Shown: positions 37,728 through 45,901, counted from the first letter of the stretch. The stretch is DNA of 64,000 nt from Bog-473 sp963744225 (GCA_963744225.1 CAVUSV010000004.1:806001-870000); one strand, 5' to 3'. Program-made: numbers and translations. Notes: a model not told the origin generated them from the sequence alone.

Positions 37728-39100
37728 GCCACGCCCTCCTGGCGGAGAACTCCCTGTTCAAGCTGGTGGGCCAGATCTTCCACCCGCTCTTCGAGTTCTT
37801 CGGCCTGATCATGGCCGGCCTCTACGCCATTTGGCCGAACTACGGGTTCGCTATCACGGGCCTCACGGTCATCATCATGCTGGCGCTCACGCCAGTGACG
37901 GTGAAGAGCACCAAGTCGATGCTGGCCATGCAGCGGCTCCAGCCGGAGATGAAGAAGCTCCAGGCCAAGTACAAGGGCCCAGAGAACCGGGAGCTGCTCA
38001 ACCAGGAGATGATGCGGCTCTACAAGGACAACGGGACGAGCCCGTTCGGGGCCTGCTTGCCCAGCCTCCTGCAGATGCCCTTCTTGATCGTGCTGTATTC
38101 GCTTATTCGGGGACTCTCGAATACCGCATCGCGGGGCCAGACATATATCAATGAGTTTGGGCAAAAAGCCATCTGTAATGTCCAGACATGCGGGAACCCG
38201 CGTTACATCCCGACCCACTCACAAATGCACTCCGCGTTGGTGAACACAAAGGGTCAAATGCAGTGGTGGTTTGGGATGGATTTGTCGGCGTACCCACTCT
38301 CGCACCACGGTGCGAGTCAGGCGCTATTGACCATCCCTTATCTGGTACTCATTGCGGCGGCGATGTTCCTGCAGTATTACCAAATGCGGCAGATGAACAG
38401 TCGCAATCCGCAAGCGGCGGCAGCGAATCCGCAAATGCAAACAATGCAGAAGTTTTTCCCCATTATTTTCGGTTTCATTTACCTAAAAGTGCCCGCGGGA
38501 GCAACCATTTACATGGTTGTGTCATCGGCTATGCGCATCGGGACGCAAGAGGTGATGTTCAAGACCGGGATGGTGGCCCCCGTCGCGACGGAACGCGAGA
38601 TCGGTTCAGCCGCGGAGAAGGAGAAACCGAAAGAGAAAGAGAAACCGCCGCCCAAGCAGGTCAAAAAGACGTCTACTGCCACCGACGGCACAGCGGCCGC
38701 CAAAGCGACCCTGCCGCCGACGAAGAGCAATTCGGGCGCCAATGGTCGCGCCACGACCAACGGGCGCAAGCCGGCGGCAAAAAAACGGGCGGCGAACGCA
38801 AAGGCCGAGAGCGAGGACGCGGCGCAGGCGCCGAAGGCGCATCCGAGATCACGCGGCAAAGCGGACAAGAAAGGCTCGATAACGGGTGGAGTGGGTAGAA
38901 GTAGCGGGCAAAACAGTCGAAGAGGCGACCGAGCGGGCATTGGACCAACTGGGAGTGGCGGTCCGCGATGCCGAAGTGATCGTGGTCAGCGAGCCCAAAA
39001 CCGGGCTGTTCGGCCGTATGCGCGTCGAGGCCCGGGTCAGGGCTCGAGTCCGCCCGGTAGGCGCGCGGCCTCGACGCGATCGGCCGCGTCGAGGCGGTAA
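37721..39100 (+). CDS. yidC: membrane protein insertase YidC (C-terminal end uncertain)
   Basis: Sec-independent and Sec-assisting inner-membrane insertase. Five hydrophobic segments are in the expected places: IFHPLFEFFGLIMAGLYAI, GFAITGLTVIIMLALTPV, PFGACLPSLLQMPFLIVLY, then TIPYLVLIAAAMFLQYY and FFPIIFGFIYLKVPAGATIY. A Lys/Ala/Pro-rich cytoplasmic tail follows. In the given frame the ORF runs 215 bp into jag and its end there reads as jag's shadow. A TAA at 38880, one frame away, would end the gene just before jag's GTG, so an indel near 38870 is likely and the true end may be about 38882. Codons from about 38090 to 38560 are less GC-rich than the surroundings. Confidence 0.9.
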   Translation: MLSHALLAENSLFKLVGQIFHPLFEFFGLIMAGLYAIWPNYGFAITGLTVIIMLALTPVTVKSTKSMLAMQRLQPEMKKLQAKYKGPENRELLNQEMMRLYKDNGTSPFGACLPSLLQMPFLIVLYSLIRGLSNTASRGQTYINEFGQKAICNVQTCGNPRYIPTHSQMHSALVNTKGQMQWWFGMDLSAYPLSHHGASQALLTIPYLVLIAAAMFLQYYQMRQMNSRNPQAAAANPQMQTMQKFFPIIFGFIYLKVPAGATIYMVVSSAMRIGTQEVMFKTGMVAPVATEREIGSAAEKEKPKEKEKPPPKQVKKTSTATDGTAAAKATLPPTKSNSGANGRATTNGRKPAAKKRAANAKAESEDAAQAPKAHPRSRGKADKKGSITGGVGRSSGQNSRRGDRAGIGPTGSGGPRCRSDRGQRAQNRAVRPYARRGPGQGSSPPGRRAASTRSAASRR

Positions 39101-39890
39101 GCCCGGCCAAGGCGGAGGCGGACGCCAGAGCGGGCAGCGCGAACGCTCGGCCGGGTCCTCGGAATCGCGTGAGAACGCAGAGGGGTCCAACGGCGCCGCG
39201 GACGCGGTGGCGGGTCCAGCCGTCGCAGAAGCCGGTGCAGGGGCCGCAGTGGCTGGTACCGGCACGAGCCGGTCAGCTCGCCGCCGGCGCAATCGCAGCA
39301 AGTCAGCGACGATCGGAGCGGAGTCGCCAGAAGGCTCGAGGAACGGCTCTTCGACGGCGCCGTCCGCCGAAAGGGCTCCGCAACGGAGCAGGGAACCGAA
39401 GGAGACAGTGGAAATGGCCGAGGGAATGACGCTCGAAGAGCAGGGAGAGGCGGGACGGGCTTTCCTGGCCGGTCTCTTGGGCGAGTTCGGCATGGAGGGG
39501 ACGGTCGAGTGCAGGCTTCTTGACGAGGACACGGTTGAAATCGCAGCGACGGGTGAGGACCTTGGAATCCTCGTTGGGCCACGAGGCTCGACGTTGAACG
39601 CCGTCCAGGACCTCACCAGGGCGGTCGTGCAGCGCCAGTGCCCCTCCCGCACGGACCGAATCCTGGTAGACGTGGCGGGATACCGGGAGCGCCGTATGGC
39701 CGCGCTCAAGCGATTCAGCGTCCAGATTGCCGAGGAGGTGCTGGCCTCAGGTCAGGAGAAATCTCTGGAGGCCATGAGCCCGGCCGACCGCAAGGCAGTG
39801 CACGACGCCGTCAACGAGATGCCAGGAGTCGTGACGCGGTCCGAGGGTGAGGACCCAGACCGGCACATCGTCATCGCACCTGGGAACTGA
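38886..39890 (+). CDS. jag: RNA-binding protein Jag/KhpB
   Basis: 334-aa RNA-binding protein coupled to cell-envelope growth. The Jag-N domain is at the start (VEWVEVAGKTVEEATERALD through KTGLFGRMRVEARVR). A linker of about 130 aa rich in Gly, Arg, Ala and Ser comes next. The KH domain then shows GPRG in LGILVGPRGSTLNAVQDL, and the R3H domain ends the protein (RKAVHDAVNEMPGVVTRSEG). The start is GTG 38886. The linker is longer than in Bacillus, as is usual in actinobacteria. Confidence 0.93.
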   Translation: MEWVEVAGKTVEEATERALDQLGVAVRDAEVIVVSEPKTGLFGRMRVEARVRARVRPVGARPRRDRPRRGGKPGQGGGGRQSGQRERSAGSSESRENAEGSNGAADAVAGPAVAEAGAGAAVAGTGTSRSARRRRNRSKSATIGAESPEGSRNGSSTAPSAERAPQRSREPKETVEMAEGMTLEEQGEAGRAFLAGLLGEFGMEGTVECRLLDEDTVEIAATGEDLGILVGPRGSTLNAVQDLTRAVVQRQCPSRTDRILVDVAGYRERRMAALKRFSVQIAEEVLASGQEKSLEAMSPADRKAVHDAVNEMPGVVTRSEGEDPDRHIVIAPGN

Positions 39891-39900
39891 CTCGTCGTCG

Positions 39901-40569
39901 GTGCTTGGCGCCGACGAAGGGGGTCGCTCCCCCACCGATCTGTACGAGCTTCTCTCCGAAGCGCGCACGGCAGGATTTCTAGGCCCAGGCCCGCTTGAGC
40001 CTCAGTTGCGTCACGCCGAGGCCTTCGCTGCCATCGCCCAGCGCCTCGCTGCCGAAGGTCCTTCCACGCCCCGTGTGATCGACCTGGGCTCTGGTGGTGG
40101 CCTCCCGGGCCTCGTTGTTGCCGAGGCCTGGCCCGAGGCCGTCCTGGTCCTGCTCGACGCCAGCGCCCGCCGGACCTCCTTCCTGCGGCGTGCGGTTGAC
40201 CGACTGGGGCTCGCCAGCCGGGTGGCCGTTCTTGAGGAGCGGGCCGAGGTTGCGGGACGTCAGAGCGGCTTGAGGGGTGGGTTTGACGTGGTGCTGGCCC
40301 GCTCCTTTGGGCGACCGGCTGTCGTGGCCGAGTGCGCTGCGCCGCTCCTCAAGGTGGGGGGCTGGCTTATCGTCTCCGAGCCACCTTCAACAGGCGAGGG
40401 TGCTGCCGGCGAGGCCCGATGGCCCGCCGAGGCGCTGCAACCGCTCGGACTGGAAGCGACGGCAATGGTCCACGAGGGCTTCGACTACCAGACGCTTCGA
40501 CAGAGCGCTCCGTGTCCTGAGCGTTTTCCACGTCGAAACGGGGTTCCGGCGAAAAAGCCCTTGTTCTGA
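39901..40569 (+). CDS. rsmG: 16S rRNA (guanine-527-N7)-methyltransferase
   Basis: SAM-dependent methyltransferase (GidB) acting on the 530 loop of 16S rRNA; loss gives low-level streptomycin resistance in other bacteria. The SAM site is VIDLGSGGGLPGLVVA, followed by LLDASARRTSFLRR and ARSFGRPAVVAECAAPLL. The C-terminus RRNGVPAKKPLF is typical. GTG 39901, 10 bp after jag, gives 222 aa. An in-frame GTG at 39847 would overlap jag by 44 bp and is less likely. Confidence 0.92.
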   Translation: MLGADEGGRSPTDLYELLSEARTAGFLGPGPLEPQLRHAEAFAAIAQRLAAEGPSTPRVIDLGSGGGLPGLVVAEAWPEAVLVLLDASARRTSFLRRAVDRLGLASRVAVLEERAEVAGRQSGLRGGFDVVLARSFGRPAVVAECAAPLLKVGGWLIVSEPPSTGEGAAGEARWPAEALQPLGLEATAMVHEGFDYQTLRQSAPCPERFPRRNGVPAKKPLF

Positions 40570-40634
40570 AGGACCGGTCTGCCTTCTAGCGACCAGGTTG
40601 ACCGATGCGCAGCCGGGTGGCCCTGCCCGAACCC

Positions 40635-40650
40635 TGTTCCACGTGAAACA
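40635..40650. promoter_or_regulatory. parS: parS centromere site 1
   Basis: TGTTCCACGTGAAACA, identical to the Bacillus parS consensus and built on the CACGTG core palindrome. It is a ParB-CTP loading site and lies 130 bp before parA. Confidence 0.92.
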
Positions 40651-40688
40651 ACGTAGGAACAACTACCCCCACCGAAGTACCATGCCCC

Positions 40689-40704
40689 GGTTCCACGTGA
40701 AACA
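40689..40704. promoter_or_regulatory. parS: parS centromere site 2
   Basis: GGTTCCACGTGAAACA, one base from site 1. The two sites are 54 bp apart start to start, in the same orientation of their asymmetric bases, between rsmG and parA. Confidence 0.88.
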
Positions 40705-40714
40705 AGCTCAACCC

Positions 40715-40748
40715 TTGACCTCAGGTCCTCGGCAGGCCAGGATAGGGT
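40715..40748 (+). promoter_or_regulatory. candidate parA promoter
   Basis: TTGACC at 40715-40720 with AGGATA at 40739-40744 (18-bp spacer), or TAGGGT at 40743-40748 as an alternative -10. It lies just after the second parS site, so ParB spreading from parS could repress it. Confidence 0.4.
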
Positions 40749-40779
40749 CCGTGCAGCGGCGACTCGGAGTTCCTGCTTA

Positions 40780-42177
40780 ATGCGCATCAGGCGCAAGGAC
40801 AGGGAAGCCCCCCAGCCACCGAAATTCGTCCCGTTCGACCAAGACACGCTTCCGGCGCCGGAGCCGCAGGGTCCGACGTCGACCGACCCGGTCAAGAGCG
40901 TGAGTGCGGAGGGGCAGCCGGCGCCCGGGCCTGTCGAGTTGGGCGAGCCTTCAGACGGGCCGCCCACCGATGAGGTGCCCATTGTGGACGATTCCATCCC
41001 CCCGGTCCGCTCATCCACTGCGGAGCCTCCCTCAGCGGCACCCGACCCACCCGTGGCCGAGACCCCCACACGATCGTCCGAGCCACCACTGGCCGAGACT
41101 CCCCCACCGACACCCGAACCACCAGAGGCTGAGACTCCCTCAACACCGGAGCCACTGGTGGCTGAGACTCCCCCGCCTGCCACCGAGCCAGTCGCCCATT
41201 CCATGGCCCCAGTGATGGTCCCGGCCAGCCCTATGCCCACCGATGCGCCAGACGAGGCTGAGCCTCCGGAAGCGAAGACGCCGCCGGACGACGTTGTGGC
41301 CAACGACCGTGAGGTCGCGGTGAAGCCCGTCAAGCGCGCTCCGTCGATCGGTGACGACGCCACCGAGCTTCTCAACGGGTCGAGACCGGCGGTCCGCGAG
41401 TTGCCACGCGTGATCGCCATCGCCAACCAGAAGGGCGGCGTCGGCAAGACCACTACGACCGTCAACCTGGGTGCGGCCCTCGCCGAGCAGGGTTACCGCG
41501 TCCTGGTGATCGACCTCGATCCCCAGGGCAATGCGACGACGGGCCTGGGCGTCGAGGCGCGGAACTTCGAGTTGTCGATGTACGACGTCATCATGCGGGA
41601 CCTGCCGCTCGAGGACTGCATCGAGCCGACCAGTGTCAAGAACCTGTTTGTCGCCCCTGCGACGATCGACCTGGCCGGGGTCGAGATCGAGCTGGTCCCG
41701 GCCTTCAGCCGGGAGCTAAAGCTCAAGCGGGCGGTCAGCAGCGTGGTGGATGACTTCGACTTCGTCCTCATCGACTGCCCACCGTCTCTCGGCCTCATCA
41801 CGGTCAATGGTCTTGCTGCCGCCGATGAGGTGCTCGTTCCCATCCAGTGTGAGTACTACGCGCTCGAGGGTCTGAGCCAGCTCCTGCGCAATGTCAATTT
41901 GGTCTCGAGCAACCTGAACGAGACGCTCGAGGTCACCACGATCGTGTTGACGATGTACGACGCCCGGACCCGGCTCTCGGTCGATGTGGCCAACGAGGTC
42001 CGATTGCACTTTTCCGAGCGGGTCTGCCGGGCCGTGATCCCCCGCACGGTCCGGCTTTCCGAGGCGCCCTCGTTCGGGCAGCCCATCACGGTGTTCGATC
42101 CCACCTCGCGGGGGGCCGTGGCCTACCGCGAGCTGGCCAAGGAGGTGAGCAATGGCGCGCCGCAGCGGACTCGGTAA
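40780..42177 (+). CDS. parA: chromosome partitioning ATPase ParA with long Pro-rich N-terminal extension
   Basis: 465-aa Walker-type ATPase driving origin segregation with ParB. The core starts at about residue 210: RVIAIANQKGGVGKTTTTVN (deviant Walker A), VIDLDPQGNATTG, FVLIDCPPSLG and PIQCEYYALEG. In front lie about 205 residues rich in Pro, Glu, Thr and Ser with repeated AETP and PEPP motifs, not part of the ParA fold and unusual for the family. ATG 40780 overlaps the TAA of a nine-codon reading frame (40751-40780). The 3' end overlaps parB by 26 nt. Confidence 0.93.
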   Translation: MRIRRKDREAPQPPKFVPFDQDTLPAPEPQGPTSTDPVKSVSAEGQPAPGPVELGEPSDGPPTDEVPIVDDSIPPVRSSTAEPPSAAPDPPVAETPTRSSEPPLAETPPPTPEPPEAETPSTPEPLVAETPPPATEPVAHSMAPVMVPASPMPTDAPDEAEPPEAKTPPDDVVANDREVAVKPVKRAPSIGDDATELLNGSRPAVRELPRVIAIANQKGGVGKTTTTVNLGAALAEQGYRVLVIDLDPQGNATTGLGVEARNFELSMYDVIMRDLPLEDCIEPTSVKNLFVAPATIDLAGVEIELVPAFSRELKLKRAVSSVVDDFDFVLIDCPPSLGLITVNGLAAADEVLVPIQCEYYALEGLSQLLRNVNLVSSNLNETLEVTTIVLTMYDARTRLSVDVANEVRLHFSERVCRAVIPRTVRLSEAPSFGQPITVFDPTSRGAVAYRELAKEVSNGAPQRTR

Positions 42178-43108
42178 AGGGCTGAGCGCACTCATTCCGA
42201 GTGAAGCGACGGGGGAGTCTGACTCCCTACTTCGGATCGTGCCGATCTCGCACATCCGCCCGAATGCCTTCCAGCCCCGCAGTCACTTCGACGAGGAGTC
42301 GATGGCTTCGCTGGCGGCCTCCATAAGGGAGGTGGGGCTGCTCCAACCCGTCCTGGTGCGCGCGTTGGGGGACGAGGAAGAGAGTTATGAGCTCATTGCG
42401 GGGGAGCGGCGTTGGCGGGCGGCGCGGCGGGCGGGCCTCCAGACGATCCCGGTGCTGGTCCAGGTGGCCGACGACGTGGCCAGCCTGGAGCAGGCCTTGG
42501 TGGAGAACCTCCACCGCGTTGACCTCAACGCACTAGAAGAGGCGGCCGCTTACCAGCAGCTCATCGATGAGTTCGGCCTGACACACGAGCAAGTAGCCAC
42601 GCGGATGGGCAAGGGCCGGGCAACGATCACCAATACCCTCCGACTCCTGCAGCTGCCTGCTGGGGCCCAGCGCGCGTTGGCCGAGCGCACCATCTCGGCG
42701 GGACACGCCCGTGCGCTGCTCGGGACACCCGACCGGGCTCTCCAGGAGAAGCTGGTGGATCGGATCATTGAGGAGGGGTTGACGGTTCGAGCGGTCGAGG
42801 ATCTGGTCCGCCAGGGCGGCTCCGAGCTCCGCGTTGTTCCGCCCCAACCCGACGAGACCGAAACGGAGACGGTGCCATCGAGCGGTACCACCCTAGGTGC
42901 TACCGACGGGGCGAGCCGCAGGACCTCGGTGCGCAAGCTTCCCGAGCCGGGCGTTCTGGAGCTCGAGGAACTCCTCTCGACCTACCTCAACACCAGGGTC
43001 AAGGTCGACATTCAGAACCGGCGAGGTCGCCTGGTCGTTGATTTCGCCACGTTGGAGGACCTCGAACGTATCTATCGCGCCATGCTCGGTGACGGAGGCG
43101 TCGCGTAG
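42152..43108 (+). CDS. parB: chromosome partitioning protein ParB
   Basis: 318-aa CTP-dependent DNA clamp that loads at parS. N-terminal RRSGLGKGLSALIP interacts with ParA. The CTP-binding domain has GERRWRAARRAGL and ENLHRVDLNALEEA. The central helix-turn-helix, including THEQVATRMGKGRATITNTLRLL, recognises parS. The C-terminal part (LEELLSTYLNTRVKVDIQN) dimerises. It overlaps parA and is translated with it. Confidence 0.95.
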   Translation: MARRSGLGKGLSALIPSEATGESDSLLRIVPISHIRPNAFQPRSHFDEESMASLAASIREVGLLQPVLVRALGDEEESYELIAGERRWRAARRAGLQTIPVLVQVADDVASLEQALVENLHRVDLNALEEAAAYQQLIDEFGLTHEQVATRMGKGRATITNTLRLLQLPAGAQRALAERTISAGHARALLGTPDRALQEKLVDRIIEEGLTVRAVEDLVRQGGSELRVVPPQPDETETETVPSSGTTLGATDGASRRTSVRKLPEPGVLELEELLSTYLNTRVKVDIQNRRGRLVVDFATLEDLERIYRAMLGDGGVA

Positions 43109-43132
43109 TTCACGCAACTGTCAATGGGCGGT

Positions 43133-43171
43133 ACAGGTTCATCCACAACCTGTGCATGACGTTGTGGATTG
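43133..43171. other. overlapping hairpins and DnaA-box-like nonamers after parB
   Basis: ACAGGTT at 43133-43139 pairs with AACCTGT around a 7-nt loop, and ATCCACAAC (43141-43149) pairs with GTTGTGGAT (43161-43169). The two stems share bases and exclude each other. The same sequence holds TCATCCACA (43139-43147) and TGTGGATTG (43163-43171), near the DnaA-box consensus. It may end the parAB transcript, although no U-run follows. Confidence 0.45.
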
Positions 43172-43278
43172 TCACCTCGTTCACCTGCAGGAAGGTTTGG
43201 TCGCGTAACCGTCGCCCTGTTCGCGGCGAGCTCAAACGGGCGTTTTGGTGGGGTCTGAGACCTTGTGATTACCGGTAA

Positions 43279-44250
43279 TCATTCCCACGAGGCATCGGCC
43301 CACCGGCCGAGCGCGGTCGAAAGGGCGGCGACGAGGGCGAGCGTCTGCTCGACCACCGTGCTGGCTGGGCCCACCTCGACGAGCACCGCGGGCATCCGCG
43401 TCTCGCGCAAGAGGGGGAGCGACATGCCGTGGACTCCAGCGTTGTCGACCCCGAGCGCTGCGGGGACGCCGGCCTGAACCAGCTCGGCTAATCGGCGACC
43501 ACCTGATGACTCGTCGTGCGTGCCGGACCAGAAGGCCGTCCGGCAGGCCGGCGTCGTGGCGTTGAGGCGCAACCCAATGAAGACGTCGACGTCCAGCTCG
43601 TTGGCCTCCTTGGCCTGGACCGCGTCGTCGGGGTGGTGGAGCTCGGTCACTCGCGTCCCGCCAAGGGTCAAGCGTCGCCGCAGCGCACCGGTCACGCTAC
43701 CGAGGCCACCGCTCTCGCCGACGGCCACATGCCGGCCCCGGAGCGTCGGCGGGGCGTCGCGCAGCGCTGCGCGCTCGCGCACCGACGACACGAGCTCACG
43801 TTCATGAAAGCGGTTTTCAAGGCGCAGCAGCTCGCGCAGAGTGGCGCCACCGACGATGCCGTCGACGGGCAGGCCTGCGTTGCGCTGGAACTCTCCGAGC
43901 GCACGGACGGTGGCGTCGCCGAAGATCCCGTCGACGCGGTCCGTGTCAAAGCCCAAGGTGCACAGGCGCTGCTGTAGTTCGGCGACGTCATCACCCCGCA
44001 GCATCGGGGTCCGGCGGTAGAGAAAGCGGTCACCCAGCCGGAAACCGGCCTCTACCAGGGTGTTCCAAGTCTGCGGTCCGCACACGCCGTCAACCCGCAG
44101 TCCCCTGAGTCGCTGGAAGGCCTCCAGGGCGGCCCTGGTCGCCGGCCCGAAGATACCGTCGGCGTCGACGGGCGCGCCCGGAAGAATCGCGGTCAGGCGG
44201 TGTTGGACATCGGCGACCGCCGGGCCCCGGTCCCAGATGACGAGGGGCAG
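43279..44250 (-). CDS. cwlM: CwlM-like peptidoglycan-binding protein with pseudo-amidase domain
   Basis: About 323 aa. Two peptidoglycan-binding (PG_binding_1) repeats come first (ADGIFGPATRAALEAFQR; VDGIFGDATVRALGEFQR), then an amidase_3-like domain ending GVHGMSLPLLRETRMPAVLVEVG. Zinc ligands of real amidases are mostly missing: the first-histidine motif reads VAVGESGG and the SIHAN motif reads IGLRLNA. In mycobacteria CwlM (Rv3915, also next to trx genes and parB) is a cytoplasmic regulator of MurA instead of a hydrolase, and the same role is inferred. No ATG/GTG start is in frame; CTG 44250, right after trxA's stop, is the best guess. Confidence 0.75.
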   Translation of the reverse strand: MPLVIWDRGPAVADVQHRLTAILPGAPVDADGIFGPATRAALEAFQRLRGLRVDGVCGPQTWNTLVEAGFRLGDRFLYRRTPMLRGDDVAELQQRLCTLGFDTDRVDGIFGDATVRALGEFQRNAGLPVDGIVGGATLRELLRLENRFHERELVSSVRERAALRDAPPTLRGRHVAVGESGGLGSVTGALRRRLTLGGTRVTELHHPDDAVQAKEANELDVDVFIGLRLNATTPACRTAFWSGTHDESSGGRRLAELVQAGVPAALGVDNAGVHGMSLPLLRETRMPAVLVEVGPASTVVEQTLALVAALSTALGRWADASWE

Positions 44251-44252
44251 GC

Positions 44253-44579
44253 CTACAGGTAGGCCGCGATCTCCTCGAGCAGCTGGCCCTTCGGCTTCGC
44301 GCCGATCAGGCGGACTTGGGGCTCCCCGTCCTTGAACAGGATCAGGGTGGGGATGCTCATCACGTCGAACCGGCGCGTCACGTCCAGGTTGTCGTCGATG
44401 TTCAGCTTTCCGATCCGGATCTTGCCCTCGTGCTCCTGGGCGATCTCCTCCAATACCGGGGAGATCATCTTGCACGGGCCACACCATTCCGCCCAGAAGT
44501 CCACCAGGACGGGGACATCCGAGGCCTTGACATTCTCGTCAAATGTAGCGTCGGTAAAGGTCTCGATCTTCTCGCTCAT
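44253..44579 (-). CDS. trxA: thioredoxin
   Basis: 108-aa thiol-disulfide reductant. The active site is FWAEWCGPCKMISP, with the cis-proline in MSIPTLILF. ATG 44579 begins MSEKIETFTDATFDENV, and its standard length shows no export signal, so it is cytoplasmic. It follows trxB by about 50 bp and is itself followed directly by the cwlM-like gene. Confidence 0.96.
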   Translation of the reverse strand: MSEKIETFTDATFDENVKASDVPVLVDFWAEWCGPCKMISPVLEEIAQEHEGKIRIGKLNIDDNLDVTRRFDVMSIPTLILFKDGEPQVRLIGAKPKGQLLEEIAAYL

Positions 44580-44631
44580 CGCATCTCCTTGTCAGCGGGT
44601 GCAACGCCGCACCCCCGCCATCTGTTCCCGA

Positions 44632-45594
44632 CTATTCGCCCCGCTCCTCGAGCCAGCGTTCGGCGTCGATGGCGGCCATGCATCCGGACCCGGCGGAGGT
44701 GACCGCCTGGCGGTAATAGTGATCCTGCACGTCGCCGCAGGCGAAGACGCCGTCCACGCTGGTCCGGGTCGTGCCGTCGAACGTCTTGACGTACCCGTTG
44801 GCCTCCAGCTCCAGCTGACCCTTGAGGAGCGCGCTGTTGGGCTCGTGACCGATGGCGACGAAGAACCCGTTGACGGGGACCTCGGAGATGCCCCCGCTCA
44901 CCGTGTCCTGGAGATGCAGGCCACTGACCTTGGTGTCGCCGACGATCTCGGTGACGACGGAGTTCCATGCGAACTCGATCTTGGGGTTCGCGAAGGCGCG
45001 CTCCTGCATGATCTTCGAGGCGCGCAGCTGGTCGCGCCGGTGGATGACCGTCACCTTTGAGGCGAAGCGGGTAAGGAAAATGGCCTCTTCGAGGGCGGAG
45101 TCCCCGCCGCCGGCGACGGCGACGGGTTGTTCGCGGAAGAAGAAGCCGTCACAGGTGGCACAGGTCGAAACCCCGTAACCGATCAGGCGGACCTCGTTGG
45201 GCACGCCGAGCATGAGGGCGCGTGCGCCGGTGGCAACGATGAGCGTGTCGGCCAACGCCGTCGGCTCCTCGGCCTGCGGGTCGCCCACCCAAAGCTCAAA
45301 GGGCCACGGCGTCACGTCGATCCGGCTGACCTTGGCGGTCCGGAGCTCCGCATCGAACCGCAGGGCCTGGGCCCGCATGATGCCCATGAGCTCGGGCCCC
45401 ATGATCCCGTCGACGAACCCGGGGTAGTTCTCCACCTCGGTGGTCAGCATCAGCTGCCCCCCGGGCTGGTCGCTGGTGGAGGAGGGCTCGCCCTCGAAGA
45501 CCAACGGCGCGAGCTGGGCCCGTGCGGTGTAGAGGGCGGCGGTGAGGCCCGCCGGCCCGCTCCCGATGATGACGACCTTGCGACGTTCAGGCAT
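44632..45594 (-). CDS. trxB: thioredoxin reductase
   Basis: 320-aa NADPH flavoenzyme that reduces thioredoxin. VVIIGSGPAGLTAALYTARA binds FAD, STCATCDGFFF is the redox-active CxxC, GGGDSALEEAIFLTRF binds NADPH, and the second FAD motif is VFACGDVQD. ATG 45594 overlaps the stop of the small membrane protein gene by 8 bp, and no strong ribosome-binding site is seen, so translational coupling is likely. Confidence 0.96.
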   Translation of the reverse strand: MPERRKVVIIGSGPAGLTAALYTARAQLAPLVFEGEPSSTSDQPGGQLMLTTEVENYPGFVDGIMGPELMGIMRAQALRFDAELRTAKVSRIDVTPWPFELWVGDPQAEEPTALADTLIVATGARALMLGVPNEVRLIGYGVSTCATCDGFFFREQPVAVAGGGDSALEEAIFLTRFASKVTVIHRRDQLRASKIMQERAFANPKIEFAWNSVVTEIVGDTKVSGLHLQDTVSGGISEVPVNGFFVAIGHEPNSALLKGQLELEANGYVKTFDGTTRTSVDGVFACGDVQDHYYRQAVTSAGSGCMAAIDAERWLEERGE

Positions 45595-45889
45595 CTGGCG
45601 GCACGCCGCGGCGCGAGTACAAGACGGCTCCGACAGCACTGAAAATGAGCCCCAAGACCAGGTAGGAGGCCCAGATCCGGTGGCCGGCGATGGTGGTCAG
45701 GCGGATGAAGCCGACGCAGAACAGAACCACGACGGTGATCCCGGTGACGGCAATGATGATGCCGAAGACGATGCCGCGCGCGGCCACGATGGCCGGGCGG
45801 ATGGCCCGGTCGTTGACGGTCGCCACGACGGTGTCGACCGTCTCGAGGGTTCGGGCCGACAGTGCGTCGGCGAGGTCGTTCTCAGCCAC
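45587..45889 (-). CDS. small two-helix membrane protein of unknown function
   Basis: 100 aa, with two clear transmembrane helices (IVFGIIIAVTGITVVVLFCV; ASYLVLGLIFSAVGAVLY) and short polar ends. No family recognised. GTG 45889 is preceded by TAGTCT 6 nt upstream, and the TAG of that box is the stop codon of the degV gene. Its stop overlaps the trxB start. Position suggests a link with the thioredoxin system or envelope redox, but nothing in the protein shows it. Confidence 0.72.
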   Translation of the reverse strand: MAENDLADALSARTLETVDTVVATVNDRAIRPAIVAARGIVFGIIIAVTGITVVVLFCVGFIRLTTIAGHRIWASYLVLGLIFSAVGAVLYSRRGVPPDA

Positions 45890-45895
45890 GGCGTG

Positions 45896-45901
45896 AGACT
45901 A
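45896..45901 (-). promoter_or_regulatory. candidate -10 element (TAGTCT) for the small membrane protein
   Basis: TAGTCT ends 6 nt before GTG 45889, leaderless layout. Its first three bases are the stop codon of the upstream degV-like gene. Confidence 0.5.

Noticed and set aside
40525..40540. Third parS-like site at the end of rsmG (TTTTCCACGTCGAAAC)
   Set aside because: The CACGTG core is broken by an extra C, so ParB should not recognise it.
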